The notes: generated by a model not told the origin, from the sequence alone. DNA of 64,000 bases from Tatumella citrea (GCF_002163585.1 NZ_CP015579.1:620001-684000), one strand, 5' to 3'; shown: positions 37,657 through 46,486, counted from the stretch's first letter. Program-made: numbers and translations.

Positions 37657-39165
37657 TCAGGCTGCTGCCATATTGTTGATGAATTTAAAAATCCGGTGGT
37701 CGTGCATTTCCAGAATTTCTGCAGGCGGAGCATCTACCCCGATACGGCCCTGTTCCATAAAGACAATCCGGTCAGAGATAGCTAAGGCAAATTTCATTTC
37801 ATGCGTCACAATCAGCATGGTGATACCTTCTTCCGCCAGTTTCTCAATCACCTGTAATACCTCACTGACCCGCTCCGGATCCAGCGCTGAGGTCGGTTCG
37901 TCAAACAGTACTACCGCGGGTTTCATGACCAGAGTTCGGGCAATCGCGACTCTTTGCTGCTGGCCACCGGATAACTGGTGTGGGTATTTATTGGCATGCT
38001 CAAGCATGCCCACTTTATCCAGCATGACCAGACTGCGTTGATGGAGCTCTTTACGTGAATCGCTTTGATGTAACAGAGGTGCCAGCATCAGGTTTTCCAG
38101 CACCGTTTTATGTGGGAACAGGTTAAATCCCTGAAACACCATACCCAGCCTGGTGATCTGAGCCCGATAGGGTAAGGCATTGTCCCGTTGTCCGGCGGTG
38201 ATGAATTCTCGTCCTAGCAATTCAACGCTGCCTTCGTCCATTTTTTCCAACCCGTTGACCATTCGGATCAGCGTAGTTTTACCTGAGCCGGAAGGACCGA
38301 TGATCGAAATAACTTCTCCTGGTCTGACACTGAGGCTGATATCGTTTAATACTGGCTTGCCGTTAAAAGCCTTACTCAAACCGTTCAGTTGCAGTATTGG
38401 TTTGGCTGAAGCGCTTTGGCTTTTTCGTATTGCTGTCGGTGTTGCTGGCAAAGATGCCTTTATCTGTTCAGCATCGAAAAAGGCAGGTTTACGGTTTTTC
38501 ACATCGCACCGGCGTTCCAGCCAGCCAAACAGCCGTTCGAAGACGGTGACAATCAGCACGTAATAGCAGGCCACCGCCAGTAATGTTTCCATTACCTTAA
38601 AGTTTTCGGTATACAACCGTTCGCCGACCATCAGAATTTCAGACAGGGAGATGACTGAAACCAGCGATGTCATTTTTACGATGGTAATAAATTCATTCAC
38701 CAGTGTGGGCAGTGAAATCCGCAGCGACTGTGGAATGATGATGCTGAAACGGATCTGGCGGGTATTAAGCCCCAGTGCCTTACCGGCTTCAAATTGTCCC
38801 TGCTGTACCGATATTAAACCGCCACGGTGAATTTCAGCGATGTATGCCGTTTCACTCAAAATTAATGCAATAAGTCCGGCAGCAAAGGGATTGGATAACA
38901 CCGCGCTGGTTGCCGGTATCATTTGCGGCAGGTTATAGGTAAAAATAAGCAGTACCAGCAACGGCAGGCTGCGAAACAGCCAGATATAGCCTGCAGCCAG
39001 ATTGCGAATCAGCGGATTAGTGGACTGTTTAGCCAGTGCAACACCCAGCCCCAGCACAATGCCGCCCAGCCACGTCAGTACGCTGAGTTTCACCACCATC
39101 CAGCTGGCCTGCCAGAAATCCGCATCGCGGAATAAACTTATCAGATAAGACCAGTCAAAATTCAT
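37657..39165 (-). CDS. Fused amino acid ABC permease / ATP-binding protein
   Basis: A 502-aa fusion. Residues 1-240 are a PAAT permease with membrane helices and an EAA loop ([21 protein letters not shown]). A linker at about 225-255 joins a complete ABC ATPase (about 256-502) with Walker [10 protein letters not shown], signature LSGGQQQR, Walker [15 protein letters not shown] and switch histidine in VTHEM. A fusion would dimerise to give two permease and two ATPase domains from one gene. Such fusions are known but less common than split genes. It follows the binding protein gene after 21 bases and precedes the regulator. Confidence 0.9.
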   Translation of the reverse strand: MNFDWSYLISLFRDADFWQASWMVVKLSVLTWLGGIVLGLGVALAKQSTNPLIRNLAAGYIWLFRSLPLLVLLIFTYNLPQMIPATSAVLSNPFAAGLIALILSETAYIAEIHRGGLISVQQGQFEAGKALGLNTRQIRFSIIIPQSLRISLPTLVNEFITIVKMTSLVSVISLSEILMVGERLYTENFKVMETLLAVACYYVLIVTVFERLFGWLERRCDVKNRKPAFFDAEQIKASLPATPTAIRKSQSASAKPILQLNGLSKAFNGKPVLNDISLSVRPGEVISIIGPSGSGKTTLIRMVNGLEKMDEGSVELLGREFITAGQRDNALPYRAQITRLGMVFQGFNLFPHKTVLENLMLAPLLHQSDSRKELHQRSLVMLDKVGMLEHANKYPHQLSGGQQQRVAIARTLVMKPAVVLFDEPTSALDPERVSEVLQVIEKLAEEGITMLIVTHEMKFALAISDRIVFMEQGRIGVDAPPAEILEMHDHRIFKFINNMAAA

Positions 39166-39186
39166 CTTTGCCCCCGCAGATAACTG

Positions 39187-40002
39187 TTACAGAGTTCCGG
39201 CCAGCGCTTTGGCGACTTCACTGTTATCCGGCATTTGCAGGTTGTATTTGTGCAGTAATACCTGATAGCTGCCATCTTTCACTTTTTGCGCAAATGAGGC
39301 TTTTAGCTGGCTAAGCAGTTCCGGGTTATTTTTGTTTACTGCCAGCCCGACGACAACAGGGTAGATAATCCGGGATGAGCTAATTTTTAAGCGTTTACCG
39401 GTCTTTTCAACGGTTGCTTTAGCCACGGCCGCGTCCTCGTACTGAACATCGACGGCTCTGGATAGCAGTGCCTGAGCGGCTTCAGGGGAGGTCGGGAACT
39501 CAAGCACTGAAATAGCTCCGAGACCTTTTGGCTGACAGTAGTCTGTGGACAGCTTATTCAGCCGGGCGATCCAGGCTCCCCCTTTAATTGATGAAACCCG
39601 CTTACCGCATAAGTCTTCCGGCTTTTGCGGTAAAAATGTTGAGTTTGCCTGTACCAGTAATGATCCCCCGGTTTTCATGTACGGAAGAAAGTCAACCTGC
39701 TGTGCCCGTTCCGGGGTGACATAAAGCGTGGATGCCACGATATCAAAACGGTTACTTTTCAGGCCCAGGATCAGACTGGCAAAACGGGTATCAACCACTA
39801 CCGGGGTCAGTTTCAGTGGTGCAGAGATAAGGTTGATAAATTCGGCATCAAAGCCTGCCGGTTTACCCTGATCTAAATAGTTGTACGGAGGATAAGTCAG
39901 GTCAGACCCCACCAGAAGATGGCCGGGCTGTAAGGTTGCAGCCTGCGCCAGGCCAAAGAACAGAGGGGCTGCAAGACAGGCTAAACGTAATATGGATTTC
40001 AT
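39187..40002 (-). CDS. Amino acid ABC transporter substrate-binding protein
   Basis: A 271-aa periplasmic binding protein (SBP_bac_3 family). The start at 40002 gives a proper signal peptide (MKSILRLACLAAPLFFGLAQA) with a GGAG ribosome site; the open frame to 40044 adds 14 residues unsuited to export. Typical features are LLVGSDLTYPPYNYLDQG, GFDAEFI, DIVASTLYVTPERAQQVDF and VGLAVNKNNPELL. Two cysteines (in EDLCGKR and DYCQPKG) could form a disulfide. It is the first gene of the four-gene operon and defines its substrate. Confidence 0.9.
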   Translation of the reverse strand: MKSILRLACLAAPLFFGLAQAATLQPGHLLVGSDLTYPPYNYLDQGKPAGFDAEFINLISAPLKLTPVVVDTRFASLILGLKSNRFDIVASTLYVTPERAQQVDFLPYMKTGGSLLVQANSTFLPQKPEDLCGKRVSSIKGGAWIARLNKLSTDYCQPKGLGAISVLEFPTSPEAAQALLSRAVDVQYEDAAVAKATVEKTGKRLKISSSRIIYPVVVGLAVNKNNPELLSQLKASFAQKVKDGSYQVLLHKYNLQMPDNSEVAKALAGTL

Positions 40003-40120
40003 TTCAGTATCTCCGCGATATATTGTTGAACAATGACAATTCATTTATCGTGCCATGTTTTGTTATGCGCGAAAGCTAAGGAAATTTTTTGCCGGTAAAG
40101 ACCTGCTGTGGCACTGAGAA

Positions 40121-40159
40121 TGGTGCAAAATGGTGCAAAATGCACCACGGTTTGCACCA
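40121..40159. promoter_or_regulatory. Cluster of four TGGTGCA half-sites (candidate operator)
   Basis: TGGTGCA occurs at 40121-40127 and 40131-40137. Its inverse TGCACCA occurs at 40141-40147 and 40153-40159. Start-to-start spacings are 10, 10 and 12 bases, about one helical turn each. The central pair makes a perfect palindrome with a 3-base spacer. The cluster lies 119-157 bases upstream of the binding-protein start. The half-site order is opposite to that of an NtrC site. The GntR regulator of the operon is the simplest candidate to bind. Confidence 0.55.
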
Positions 40160-40244
40160 TCAGGCAGGCAAATGCATGGTGGTTATCGAAATTTTAGCCG
40201 ACTGGTCCGATCTCAGCGAGGTAGCCGGTGGGGTGATGACGGTA

Positions 40245-41006
40245 TCAGCGCAGTGCTGCGACCTTTTGCAGCAACAATTCTCTGGCCTGATCCAGCTGTT
40301 GCGGATTGGTTTGTCGTGACAGGGTTTCCCGGGGCTTTTTACCCAGAAAATAATGAATTCGTTCGCTGTTAGCACCTGAAGGGTGGGGCAGACCTGCCAG
40401 TATCCGTGAAGGATCTATCTGCTGTTGCTCTGCCAGCCATTCCAGACCGGCGGTTACCACCGGTCCGAGTGGGACAAATACCGCCTGAGAAAGCTGCCGC
40501 GCTTCAGCGGCAAATCCGCGTTCGATGCTTTTTTTCAGCAACGGGGAACGGTGAAATGATGGGGTGTTATTGTAGTTTTTTCCGTTCACAAATATCGGCT
40601 GATTAAACAGCGAAGTAAAGTGTACTAACGCCATATCCTCAGCAAACAGTGAGCGGCAGGAGTGAATGCCCAGCCAGTCAGCCAGACCGATGGCATCCAG
40701 TAGCTGCGTCAGATTATTGCGAATTGCGCCGCTGAATGCTCCCTGCTGTTTAGCGAGGTACAGAGCCTGCTGATCACTGTCGCCATTTAGCAATGCCTGA
40801 TGAGCTGCAGTGACGGCATCCAGCCATTGCTGATAGCCAGGCGTAATGCCAACCAACACAATGCGTGCCTCAGGATTGAGGTAATCGAACGGAATATAGT
40901 ATTCACTGAGAGCTCCTTCCTGATGCAACAGAAATTCGGGTGGCAACTCACGGGCTGCAGGCTGGCTGAAACCGAGAATGGCCGGACGAAACTGACTAAA
41001 CAGCAT
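40245..41006 (-). CDS. Uracil-DNA glycosylase superfamily-like protein
   Basis: A 253-aa protein with the two end motifs of the uracil-DNA glycosylase fold: VLVGITPGYQQW (motif 1, residues 50-61, as GxxPG) and LPHPSGANSER near residue 212 (motif 2, HPSGxN). The motif-1 catalytic Asp/Asn of classical enzymes is not evident, so base-excision activity is uncertain. The middle contains SFHRSPLLKKSIERGF. It stands alone between two unrelated operons. I cannot assign a substrate. Confidence 0.6.
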   Translation of the reverse strand: MLFSQFRPAILGFSQPAARELPPEFLLHQEGALSEYYIPFDYLNPEARIVLVGITPGYQQWLDAVTAAHQALLNGDSDQQALYLAKQQGAFSGAIRNNLTQLLDAIGLADWLGIHSCRSLFAEDMALVHFTSLFNQPIFVNGKNYNNTPSFHRSPLLKKSIERGFAAEARQLSQAVFVPLGPVVTAGLEWLAEQQQIDPSRILAGLPHPSGANSERIHYFLGKKPRETLSRQTNPQQLDQARELLLQKVAALR

Positions 41007-41101
41007 AAAAGAGAACCCCGGAGAGCTAAGTGGCTGATGCGGTGAAGGGTAACATGTGCAGCCCTCGTGGCAAATTACCGCTAATGCCGGGAACAGGGCA
41101 A

Positions 41102-41122
41102 CCCTGCCGCGAGGCGGCAGGG
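41102..41122. terminator. GC-rich hairpin after the kinase operon
   Basis: CCCTGCCGC / GCGGCAGGG is a 9-bp perfect stem with a 3-base loop, about 85 bases beyond the end of the kinase gene on the minus strand. There is no T tract, so it could be a terminator remnant. Confidence 0.4.
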
Positions 41123-41132
41123 GTACGAGTTA

Positions 41133-41207
41133 TCAGTGACTGATAATCTGGCTGAGAAAGTCGCGGGCTCGCTGAGTTTTAGGGGCAGTGATTGCCGCCC
41201 TCGTGTT
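41133..41207 (-). pseudogene. C-terminal scrap of an amino acid ABC ATPase
   Basis: Directly behind the kinase stop, in a different frame, 24 codons end at a TGA at 41133-41135. The last 17 read APKTQRARDFLSQIISH, which strongly resembles the tail of GlnQ/HisP-type ATPases (compare [17 protein letters not shown] at the end of the ATPase at 7.4-8.1 kb). No upstream part remains, so this is the residue of a deleted transporter gene. Confidence 0.5.
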
Positions 41208-42477
41208 ACTCACCCAGCAGTGTCAGAGCCCGGGAGAAAAAGTCCTCTTCACCGAAGTTACCGGATTTAAGCGCCAGTCCCAACGAGCCCTGATGATCGC
41301 TGGCCAGCAGAGCCGGTACGCCAGTGCTGAGTTCTGCACCAATCACTACCGAACGAATACCAAGCCCCGTCACAATCGCACCTGAGGTTTCACCCCCGCC
41401 GACCACCAGACGCCGCACTCCTGCGCCAGTCAGTAAGGGTGCCAGCCCGGCAAAAAACTGTTCAATGGCCTGAGAAACTTCTTCACGTCCGTACTTCTGT
41501 TGTAACTGTCGGACATGAGCTGCATCGCCGGAGGTGTAAATCAGCGGCAACTGCTGCTGGTGGTCAGCTACAAACTGAATCAGCTCATCATAGCCGGCCT
41601 CACCACGAATTATCTGTTCCACATCCAGCGGCAGAACAGCATAACGCTGGCGGTGGTATTCAATCTGTCGTAACGTCATCCGTGAGCAGCTGCCGACCAG
41701 AATGGCACCCTGGCCCTGAACGGAAAAGGATTCTGGTTTTTCGCCACGGGCTTCATCCCGGGAAATAAAGTTATGTGGCAGCCCCCGGGCAATCGCCGAT
41801 GCACCGGTCAGTAGCGGGGCATCATGGCAGGCTTTGGCAATGGATAACAGGTCGTCATCACTGATGGCATCCACCAGAACCAGGCATTTTTGTTCTCCGG
41901 CCTGCTGCTGTAACAGGGTTCGTATTGTTTCGCTGCCTTGCTGTACCTGCTGCCAGTGGATAAAACCTTGCGGCAGAGTTGACTGGCTGGCCAGTACCCG
42001 CCGCAGGTCAGCATCGGTCATCGGGGTCAGCGGATGGTTTTCCATCCCTGATTCGTTCAGCAGCTGATCATTTACAAACAGATGCCCCTGATACAGAGTC
42101 CTTTTCATGGCAGGGAATGACGGGCAAACCACAACTCCCCGTGCGGCCAGCTTTTCTGCCAGTGCTTCGGCCACCGGACCAATATTCCCCTGGTCGGTAG
42201 AATCGAAGGTCGAACAGTATTTAAAAATAATCTGCCGGCATCCCTGTGCTAACAACCAGTCACAGGCCAGCAATGACTGCTCAATTGCCTGGTCTGCCGG
42301 CCAGGAACGGCTTTTCAGGGCAATGACTCCGGCGCCAATAGCTTTGTCTGCCGGAACATCAGGCACTCCCATGTACAGTGCGGTTTTCAGGCCACCTTCT
42401 TCCGGTAGCCCACCGGCCAGTGTGACACCAATATCACTGGCACCGGTGAAATCATCTGCTATCACACCTATTAACAT
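41206..42477 (-). CDS. otnK: Four-carbon acid sugar kinase (OtnK/DUF1537 family)
   Basis: A 423-aa kinase of the DUF1537 family, which phosphorylates 3-oxo-tetronates or tetronates such as threonate and erythronate. The N-terminal substrate domain begins MLIGVIADDFTGASDIG, with FKYCSTFDSTDQGNIGP near residue 95. The C-terminal nucleotide domain has VGSCS and GGGETSGAIV. The start at 42477 (family N-terminus) overlaps the preceding gene by seven bases, which implies translational coupling. It is the last gene of the DeoR-controlled operon. Substrate stereochemistry cannot be read from sequence. Confidence 0.85.
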   Translation of the reverse strand: MLIGVIADDFTGASDIGVTLAGGLPEEGGLKTALYMGVPDVPADKAIGAGVIALKSRSWPADQAIEQSLLACDWLLAQGCRQIIFKYCSTFDSTDQGNIGPVAEALAEKLAARGVVVCPSFPAMKRTLYQGHLFVNDQLLNESGMENHPLTPMTDADLRRVLASQSTLPQGFIHWQQVQQGSETIRTLLQQQAGEQKCLVLVDAISDDDLLSIAKACHDAPLLTGASAIARGLPHNFISRDEARGEKPESFSVQGQGAILVGSCSRMTLRQIEYHRQRYAVLPLDVEQIIRGEAGYDELIQFVADHQQQLPLIYTSGDAAHVRQLQQKYGREEVSQAIEQFFAGLAPLLTGAGVRRLVVGGGETSGAIVTGLGIRSVVIGAELSTGVPALLASDHQGSLGLALKSGNFGEEDFFSRALTLLGE

Positions 42478-43148
42478 GAGTCGCTCCCTGTATCCCGGGC
42501 CAGCCGGTGTTTCATTTTCAGAACAGCGGACTGTGGTGCCGCCAGTATGGGTAAAGTGCTGGCAGCCTGAACGGTTGCCAGTGCTCCGGACGTTGAAAAA
42601 TGGGCCAGCATAATCGCCTGACAATCTGCCAGTTGAGGGGCGTACTCAGCGACCAGCTCATGATGGCGGCGGGCATCTCCGGCCCGTAAGGCCTCTATAG
42701 CACCGGGTACACAGATTGTTTTCAGAGTGGCCTTACTCTGCCGCTGGCTGGTCAGCGCATAGAATTCGCTTTCCATACTACCGACTGCCGGGGCAAAAGT
42801 GGCCAGCATCCCTATCCTGTCGCCGTATTCCAGTGCAGCTTCAAACATGGCTTCATTCGGTTTCAGTACCGGGATACTGAACATCTCCTCCATCTGCTCC
42901 AGTGGATCGCCAAAAGCGGAACAGGTGGCCAGAATGCCGTCAGCGCCCATATCACGCGCATAGTTACCAAAGCGGATAAAACGGTCTGCCAGGGCCGGTG
43001 TAAGCTGCGGCGATTTTGCCCGTTCCAGCGATAACCCTTCATCCAGTAAATGAATCGCTGTCGCTTCCGGCCATAAAGCCTGCATTGCCTCAGTGATCGG
43101 CTGCATTGCCACCGGGGTGGCATGTAACAGAACTATTGATTTCGTCAC
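42471..43148 (-). CDS. Aspartate/glutamate racemase superfamily protein
   Basis: A 225-aa protein of the Asp/Glu/hydantoin racemase superfamily. The start is the GTG at 43148 (VTKSIVLLHATPVAM), with GGGAGAA six bases before it; the frame continues upstream into the previous gene without similarity. The first catalytic cysteine is present (Cys76 in ATCSAFGD). At the place of the second, LAHFS has His183 where two-base racemases have cysteine. The enzyme may therefore be an isomerase or decarboxylase of the arylmalonate-decarboxylase kind rather than a racemase. Its position suggests that it converts an intermediate of the tetronate-type pathway. Confidence 0.75.
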   Translation of the reverse strand: MTKSIVLLHATPVAMQPITEAMQALWPEATAIHLLDEGLSLERAKSPQLTPALADRFIRFGNYARDMGADGILATCSAFGDPLEQMEEMFSIPVLKPNEAMFEAALEYGDRIGMLATFAPAVGSMESEFYALTSQRQSKATLKTICVPGAIEALRAGDARRHHELVAEYAPQLADCQAIMLAHFSTSGALATVQAASTLPILAAPQSAVLKMKHRLARDTGSDSC

Positions 43149-43170
43149 GGTGTTCTCCCGGTACAGGGGG

Positions 43171-43869
43171 TTAATTACGCAGTTCCAGACCAAATTTCTG
43201 ATATTCATCCGCAGTGTTTGCCGCGGTGACAATATCGATCAGTTCTGCCGCCTGTTGTTTACGTTCTGAATTAGCAAACTGCGCAATGGAAAATGCAGTG
43301 ATCTTCTGCAATTCATCCGGCAGGTAACCAATGATTTCGACTCCTGGGACAACCAGTAACTCGCTGATTTGCTGAATAGCCAGATCTGCTTCTCCGCTGA
43401 TCAGTTTTTCTGCTGTGAAACCTTCCGGGATCGGGCTGGCTTTGGCATCAATTTCCTGCTCAATTCCCAGTTTCTTCAGGACAGTTTTGAAATGAATACC
43501 ACTGGCTCCGCCGATGGAGTAACAGATGGAGCGTCCTTCACGCAAAGTTTTCACCAGCTGTTCTGTTGTAGAAACATCAACATGTGGTGCACCTTGTTTT
43601 ACTGCAAACCCTATACGCGAAATCACCAGTGGTTTGCGGGTTGCCGGATCGACAATCCCTTGTGCTACCAGTTGATCCATTGCCGGGTCGGTGACAATAA
43701 CCACATCACACTGCTGGCCGTTTTCGATGTTTTTCATCAGCACTGTTGTCGGGGTCCAGTGAATATCAATCTCTCCGGACTGACGACGATAACGCTCAAG
43801 CAATGCCGCATCAAAAGGTGAACGGACCACTAACGCACTGTGCAGTGATAAAGGGGCTGAATGGCTCAT
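43171..43869 (-). CDS. Cytosolic ModA-like substrate-binding domain protein
   Basis: A 232-aa protein of the type 2 periplasmic-binding fold but without a signal peptide: the N-terminus MSHSAPLSLHSALVVRSPF is not hydrophobic enough for export. The body has CDVVIVTDPAMDQLVAQGIV, ISRIGFAVKQGAPHVDVST, CYSIGGASGIHF and GEADLAIQQISELL, as in ModA-like proteins. It probably acts inside the cell as a ligand binder or as an enzyme-like accessory. It lies between the transporter and the racemase-like gene. The ligand is unknown. Confidence 0.7.
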   Translation of the reverse strand: MSHSAPLSLHSALVVRSPFDAALLERYRRQSGEIDIHWTPTTVLMKNIENGQQCDVVIVTDPAMDQLVAQGIVDPATRKPLVISRIGFAVKQGAPHVDVSTTEQLVKTLREGRSICYSIGGASGIHFKTVLKKLGIEQEIDAKASPIPEGFTAEKLISGEADLAIQQISELLVVPGVEIIGYLPDELQKITAFSIAQFANSERKQQAAELIDIVTAANTADEYQKFGLELRN

Positions 43870-43920
43870 AGATAACTCCTGAATTAATCCTGTTGGGCCG
43901 CGGTACAGCGACCCGTTTGG

Positions 43921-44835
43921 CTACATGGCCAGCCAGATAGTGACAGGGACAGTAATCACCGCCAGTATAGTACTGACCATGATGGCAAAGGCGGCTTTTT
44001 CCGGGTGCACATCCAGCGCTGATGCCACGGCTGCAATGTTGGCAGGCAGGGGGTTACAGGCCAGCATCACCATCACCACATATTCATAAGTCTGAAGATG
44101 GAACTGGCGGAAAATAAGGATGATCACCAGAGCGTACAGACCCTGTTTCCAGATAATGGAATAGAAAGCGAATTTCCAGTCTGGTACCAGCTTGTCAAAT
44201 CTTGCCAGTGACATCCCGATAATCATCATACCCAGGGTAGAGTAACCCCCCACAAAGCCGTCCACTCCACTTTTAATAAAGCCCGGCAGTTCGAAATGAA
44301 AATATTTCAAAATCAGAGCCAGGATCGCAGCATGCAGGGTAGGCATTTTGGCGACGCGGATCAGACTGGTTTTCACGGAATAGAGGCCACGGGCGGTAAT
44401 ATAGTAGGCCGCTGTAAATTCATAGATACTGGACGCGACTTTAGCAAACACGACAATACTGATGGCCGCAGCTCCATCCGGAGTGCCTCCCAGTAGCCCG
44501 ATGGCCAGTGGCAGAACAAAATAGCCGACATTACCCTGTCCGCCGGCAGCACCAAACAGATTCGCGCGATTGTCTTTCCATAAAAAACGCCCGACAAATA
44601 GCGCCAGAAAAGCAGCAATACAGGATACGACGTAAAATACCACCGAGTACATGGCATATCCAACGCCTGCCGGAGAATTCAGTATTAATACAAAACAGAC
44701 AATGGGTGAAAAAATATAAATTAATAAGTTGGCGATATCTTTGGAATTTATTTTGAATTTCCTGGATGCATACCAGCCTATCATTGACACAGCGATTAAA
44801 TATGCCACGCGTGGCATAATTTCATAAGCGGTCAT
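43921..44835 (-). CDS. AEC-family (auxin efflux carrier-like) transporter
   Basis: A 304-aa inner-membrane protein with about ten membrane helices of the AEC family (PF03547). Two halves each contain five helices; FGAAGGQGNVGYFVLPLAIGLLGG near residues 93-116 is the typical broken helix with a conserved Asn-Val-Gly. AEC members carry malonate, malate or other carboxylates. Within this operon it is the likely uptake system for the sugar acid. It follows the aldolase gene after 45 bases. Confidence 0.82.
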   Translation of the reverse strand: MTAYEIMPRVAYLIAVSMIGWYASRKFKINSKDIANLLIYIFSPIVCFVLILNSPAGVGYAMYSVVFYVVSCIAAFLALFVGRFLWKDNRANLFGAAGGQGNVGYFVLPLAIGLLGGTPDGAAAISIVVFAKVASSIYEFTAAYYITARGLYSVKTSLIRVAKMPTLHAAILALILKYFHFELPGFIKSGVDGFVGGYSTLGMMIIGMSLARFDKLVPDWKFAFYSIIWKQGLYALVIILIFRQFHLQTYEYVVMVMLACNPLPANIAAVASALDVHPEKAAFAIMVSTILAVITVPVTIWLAM

Positions 44836-44880
44836 TTTATTTTTACCTGTGTATAGTGAGTAGGGTAATTTAAACAGTGG

Positions 44881-45519
44881 TTACCATTGGCATTTAAATG
44901 TTGTTTCCAAATCATTAATGGCCTGCTGAGAAAGCAGTTCTGCCTTTCGGCCAGTTTCTATCCATAGTTTTGCCGTTTCTTCTAATTCTTCCAGGATATA
45001 ACTGGCCTGTGAAACACTGTTCCCCCAGACAACCGGCCCCAGGCGTTCCAGCATGACTCCTTTCACTTTGTCTGCCAGACCGGCAACTATTTCCGCCACC
45101 TCCGGCGCTCCTGGTCGCTGATATTCAATCAGCGGGATTCTGCCGACTTTCATTACCTGGTAAGGCGTGATAGGGGGCAGAATAGCATCAGGCGCCCAGA
45201 CACCCAGTAAGGTCAGCAGGACCAGCGAGGTGGAATGCGTGTGCAGAACACTGCTGGCTGCCGGATTTTGTTTATAGATACCACGATGCAATAAAAGTGT
45301 TTTCGACGGTTTATTTCCGCTAATCCACTCGCCGGCCAGGCTGACTTTAGCAATATCATTCGGGTCAAGAGTCCCCAGGCAGGCATCGGTAGGGGTAATC
45401 AGCCAGCCATCATCCAGGCAGGCACTGATATTTCCTGAAGAACCGACAATATATCCTCTGTTATATAAGCTTGCTCCGGTAAGGCATATTTCTTCGCGTA
45501 TTTTATTTTCGTCTTTCAT
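44881..45519 (-). CDS. otnC: Class II aldolase/adducin family protein (OtnC-like)
   Basis: A 212-aa zinc-dependent aldolase, the same length as E. coli YgbL/OtnC, which decarboxylates 3-oxo-tetronate 4-phosphate to dihydroxyacetone phosphate. Key features are the N-terminal SSGNISACLDDGWLITPT substrate loop and the zinc ligands His93 and His95 (VLHTHSTS), with a third histidine expected nearer the C-terminus but not obvious. The gene overlaps the end of the DeoR regulator by 17 bases. Together with the kinase it forms the lower part of a tetronate-type pathway. Confidence 0.82.
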   Translation of the reverse strand: MKDENKIREEICLTGASLYNRGYIVGSSGNISACLDDGWLITPTDACLGTLDPNDIAKVSLAGEWISGNKPSKTLLLHRGIYKQNPAASSVLHTHSTSLVLLTLLGVWAPDAILPPITPYQVMKVGRIPLIEYQRPGAPEVAEIVAGLADKVKGVMLERLGPVVWGNSVSQASYILEELEETAKLWIETGRKAELLSQQAINDLETTFKCQW

Positions 45520-46315
45520 AATAACTTCCTTCCTGAAATATATCGATAAACGTCACTTTTGGTGACGTTATCTCAAGCAAGCTCTGTTTACATTCGCCGG
45601 AGATAGAGTCGGTAATTATTTCATCCATCGTGGTTAACGGGCAGACGGTATAAAAACCGTACTTGCCATATTTGCTGCTGTCCGATACCAGAATATTTTT
45701 ATTCGACACGGAAATGACGGTCTGTTTAACGACAGCTTTACCTTCATAAGGTGTCGAAATACCGTGGACTAAATCCCACGAGCTGGCACTCAGAAAAGCC
45801 AAATCAATATTCAGAGCCTTAATAAAATTAGCCGCACTTAGTCCGACACAGGACAAATTACGTTTATCCACCCGCCCACCGACATGATAAAGATCAATCG
45901 CCGGGTTAGACATCAGCAACTGGCTGATAGAAAAATCATTAGTCACCACTGTCAGATGAAAATTAGCCGGAATACAACAGGCGATTTCAAAAGTCGTGGT
46001 GCCCGCATCCAGATAGATAATGGTTCCTTCTGAGATACGCTGCATTGCCCGCTTACCCAGCTCTTTTTTCAGCTTGTGGTTCAGGTATGATTTTTCCTGA
46101 TACGGTAGCTCCTGGTGCAGTAATTCACTCAGTCTGATTCCGCCATTGACCCGCTGGACTTTACCTTCCCGTTCAAGAATCTGTACATCACGACGGATAG
46201 TCATATGTGACACATTCATCAGAGAGGCCAGGGCATCGTAAAGCGCAATCTGGTTTTCATGCACATAGCGATAGATAAAGTCCCGACGTTCGTTAGCCGT
46301 TAATGCAATCGCCAT
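45503..46315 (-). CDS. DeoR-family transcriptional regulator (YgbI-like)
   Basis: A 270-aa regulator. The DeoR-type helix-turn-helix is at residues 5-60 (NERRDFIYRYVHENQIAL, SHMTIRRDVQILEREGKV, VNGGIRL). The C-terminal DeoRC sugar-phosphate sensor has YLDAGTTTFEIA and VTNDFSISQLL, with VGGRVDKRNLSCVG. It resembles E. coli YgbI, which sits next to the otn genes. It is the first gene of the operon and presumably autoregulates. Candidate sites lie in the AT-rich upstream region. Confidence 0.85.
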   Translation of the reverse strand: MAIALTANERRDFIYRYVHENQIALYDALASLMNVSHMTIRRDVQILEREGKVQRVNGGIRLSELLHQELPYQEKSYLNHKLKKELGKRAMQRISEGTIIYLDAGTTTFEIACCIPANFHLTVVTNDFSISQLLMSNPAIDLYHVGGRVDKRNLSCVGLSAANFIKALNIDLAFLSASSWDLVHGISTPYEGKAVVKQTVISVSNKNILVSDSSKYGKYGFYTVCPLTTMDEIITDSISGECKQSLLEITSPKVTFIDIFQEGSYYERRK

Positions 46316-46366
46316 CTGTCACCACTCTTATAACTGTCTTTCTCTGTGTTAATAACAGTAGTTTAC

Positions 46367-46382
46367 GGTGAACAATTTCACA
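46367..46382 (-). promoter_or_regulatory. CRP-like site of the DeoR operon
   Basis: GGTGA-N6-TCACA differs from the CRP core TGTGA-N6-TCACA at one position. It is about 50-65 bases upstream of the start of the DeoR-family gene, a suitable position for activation. Confidence 0.55.
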
Positions 46383-46486
46383 TTAAAAGTTGCGTAATCA
46401 CAGATTTTACATAGGGTTAAATTAATCTTATTTTAGTTAAGTTATTAATATTTATATATTATATAAATAATGAAAGTGATTTTATT

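Noticed and set aside
40049..40055. TGGCACG on the minus strand upstream of the binding-protein gene, resembling a sigma-54 -24 element
   Set aside because: The -12 part at the required spacing reads ATGAA rather than TTGCW, so it does not make a sigma-54 promoter.
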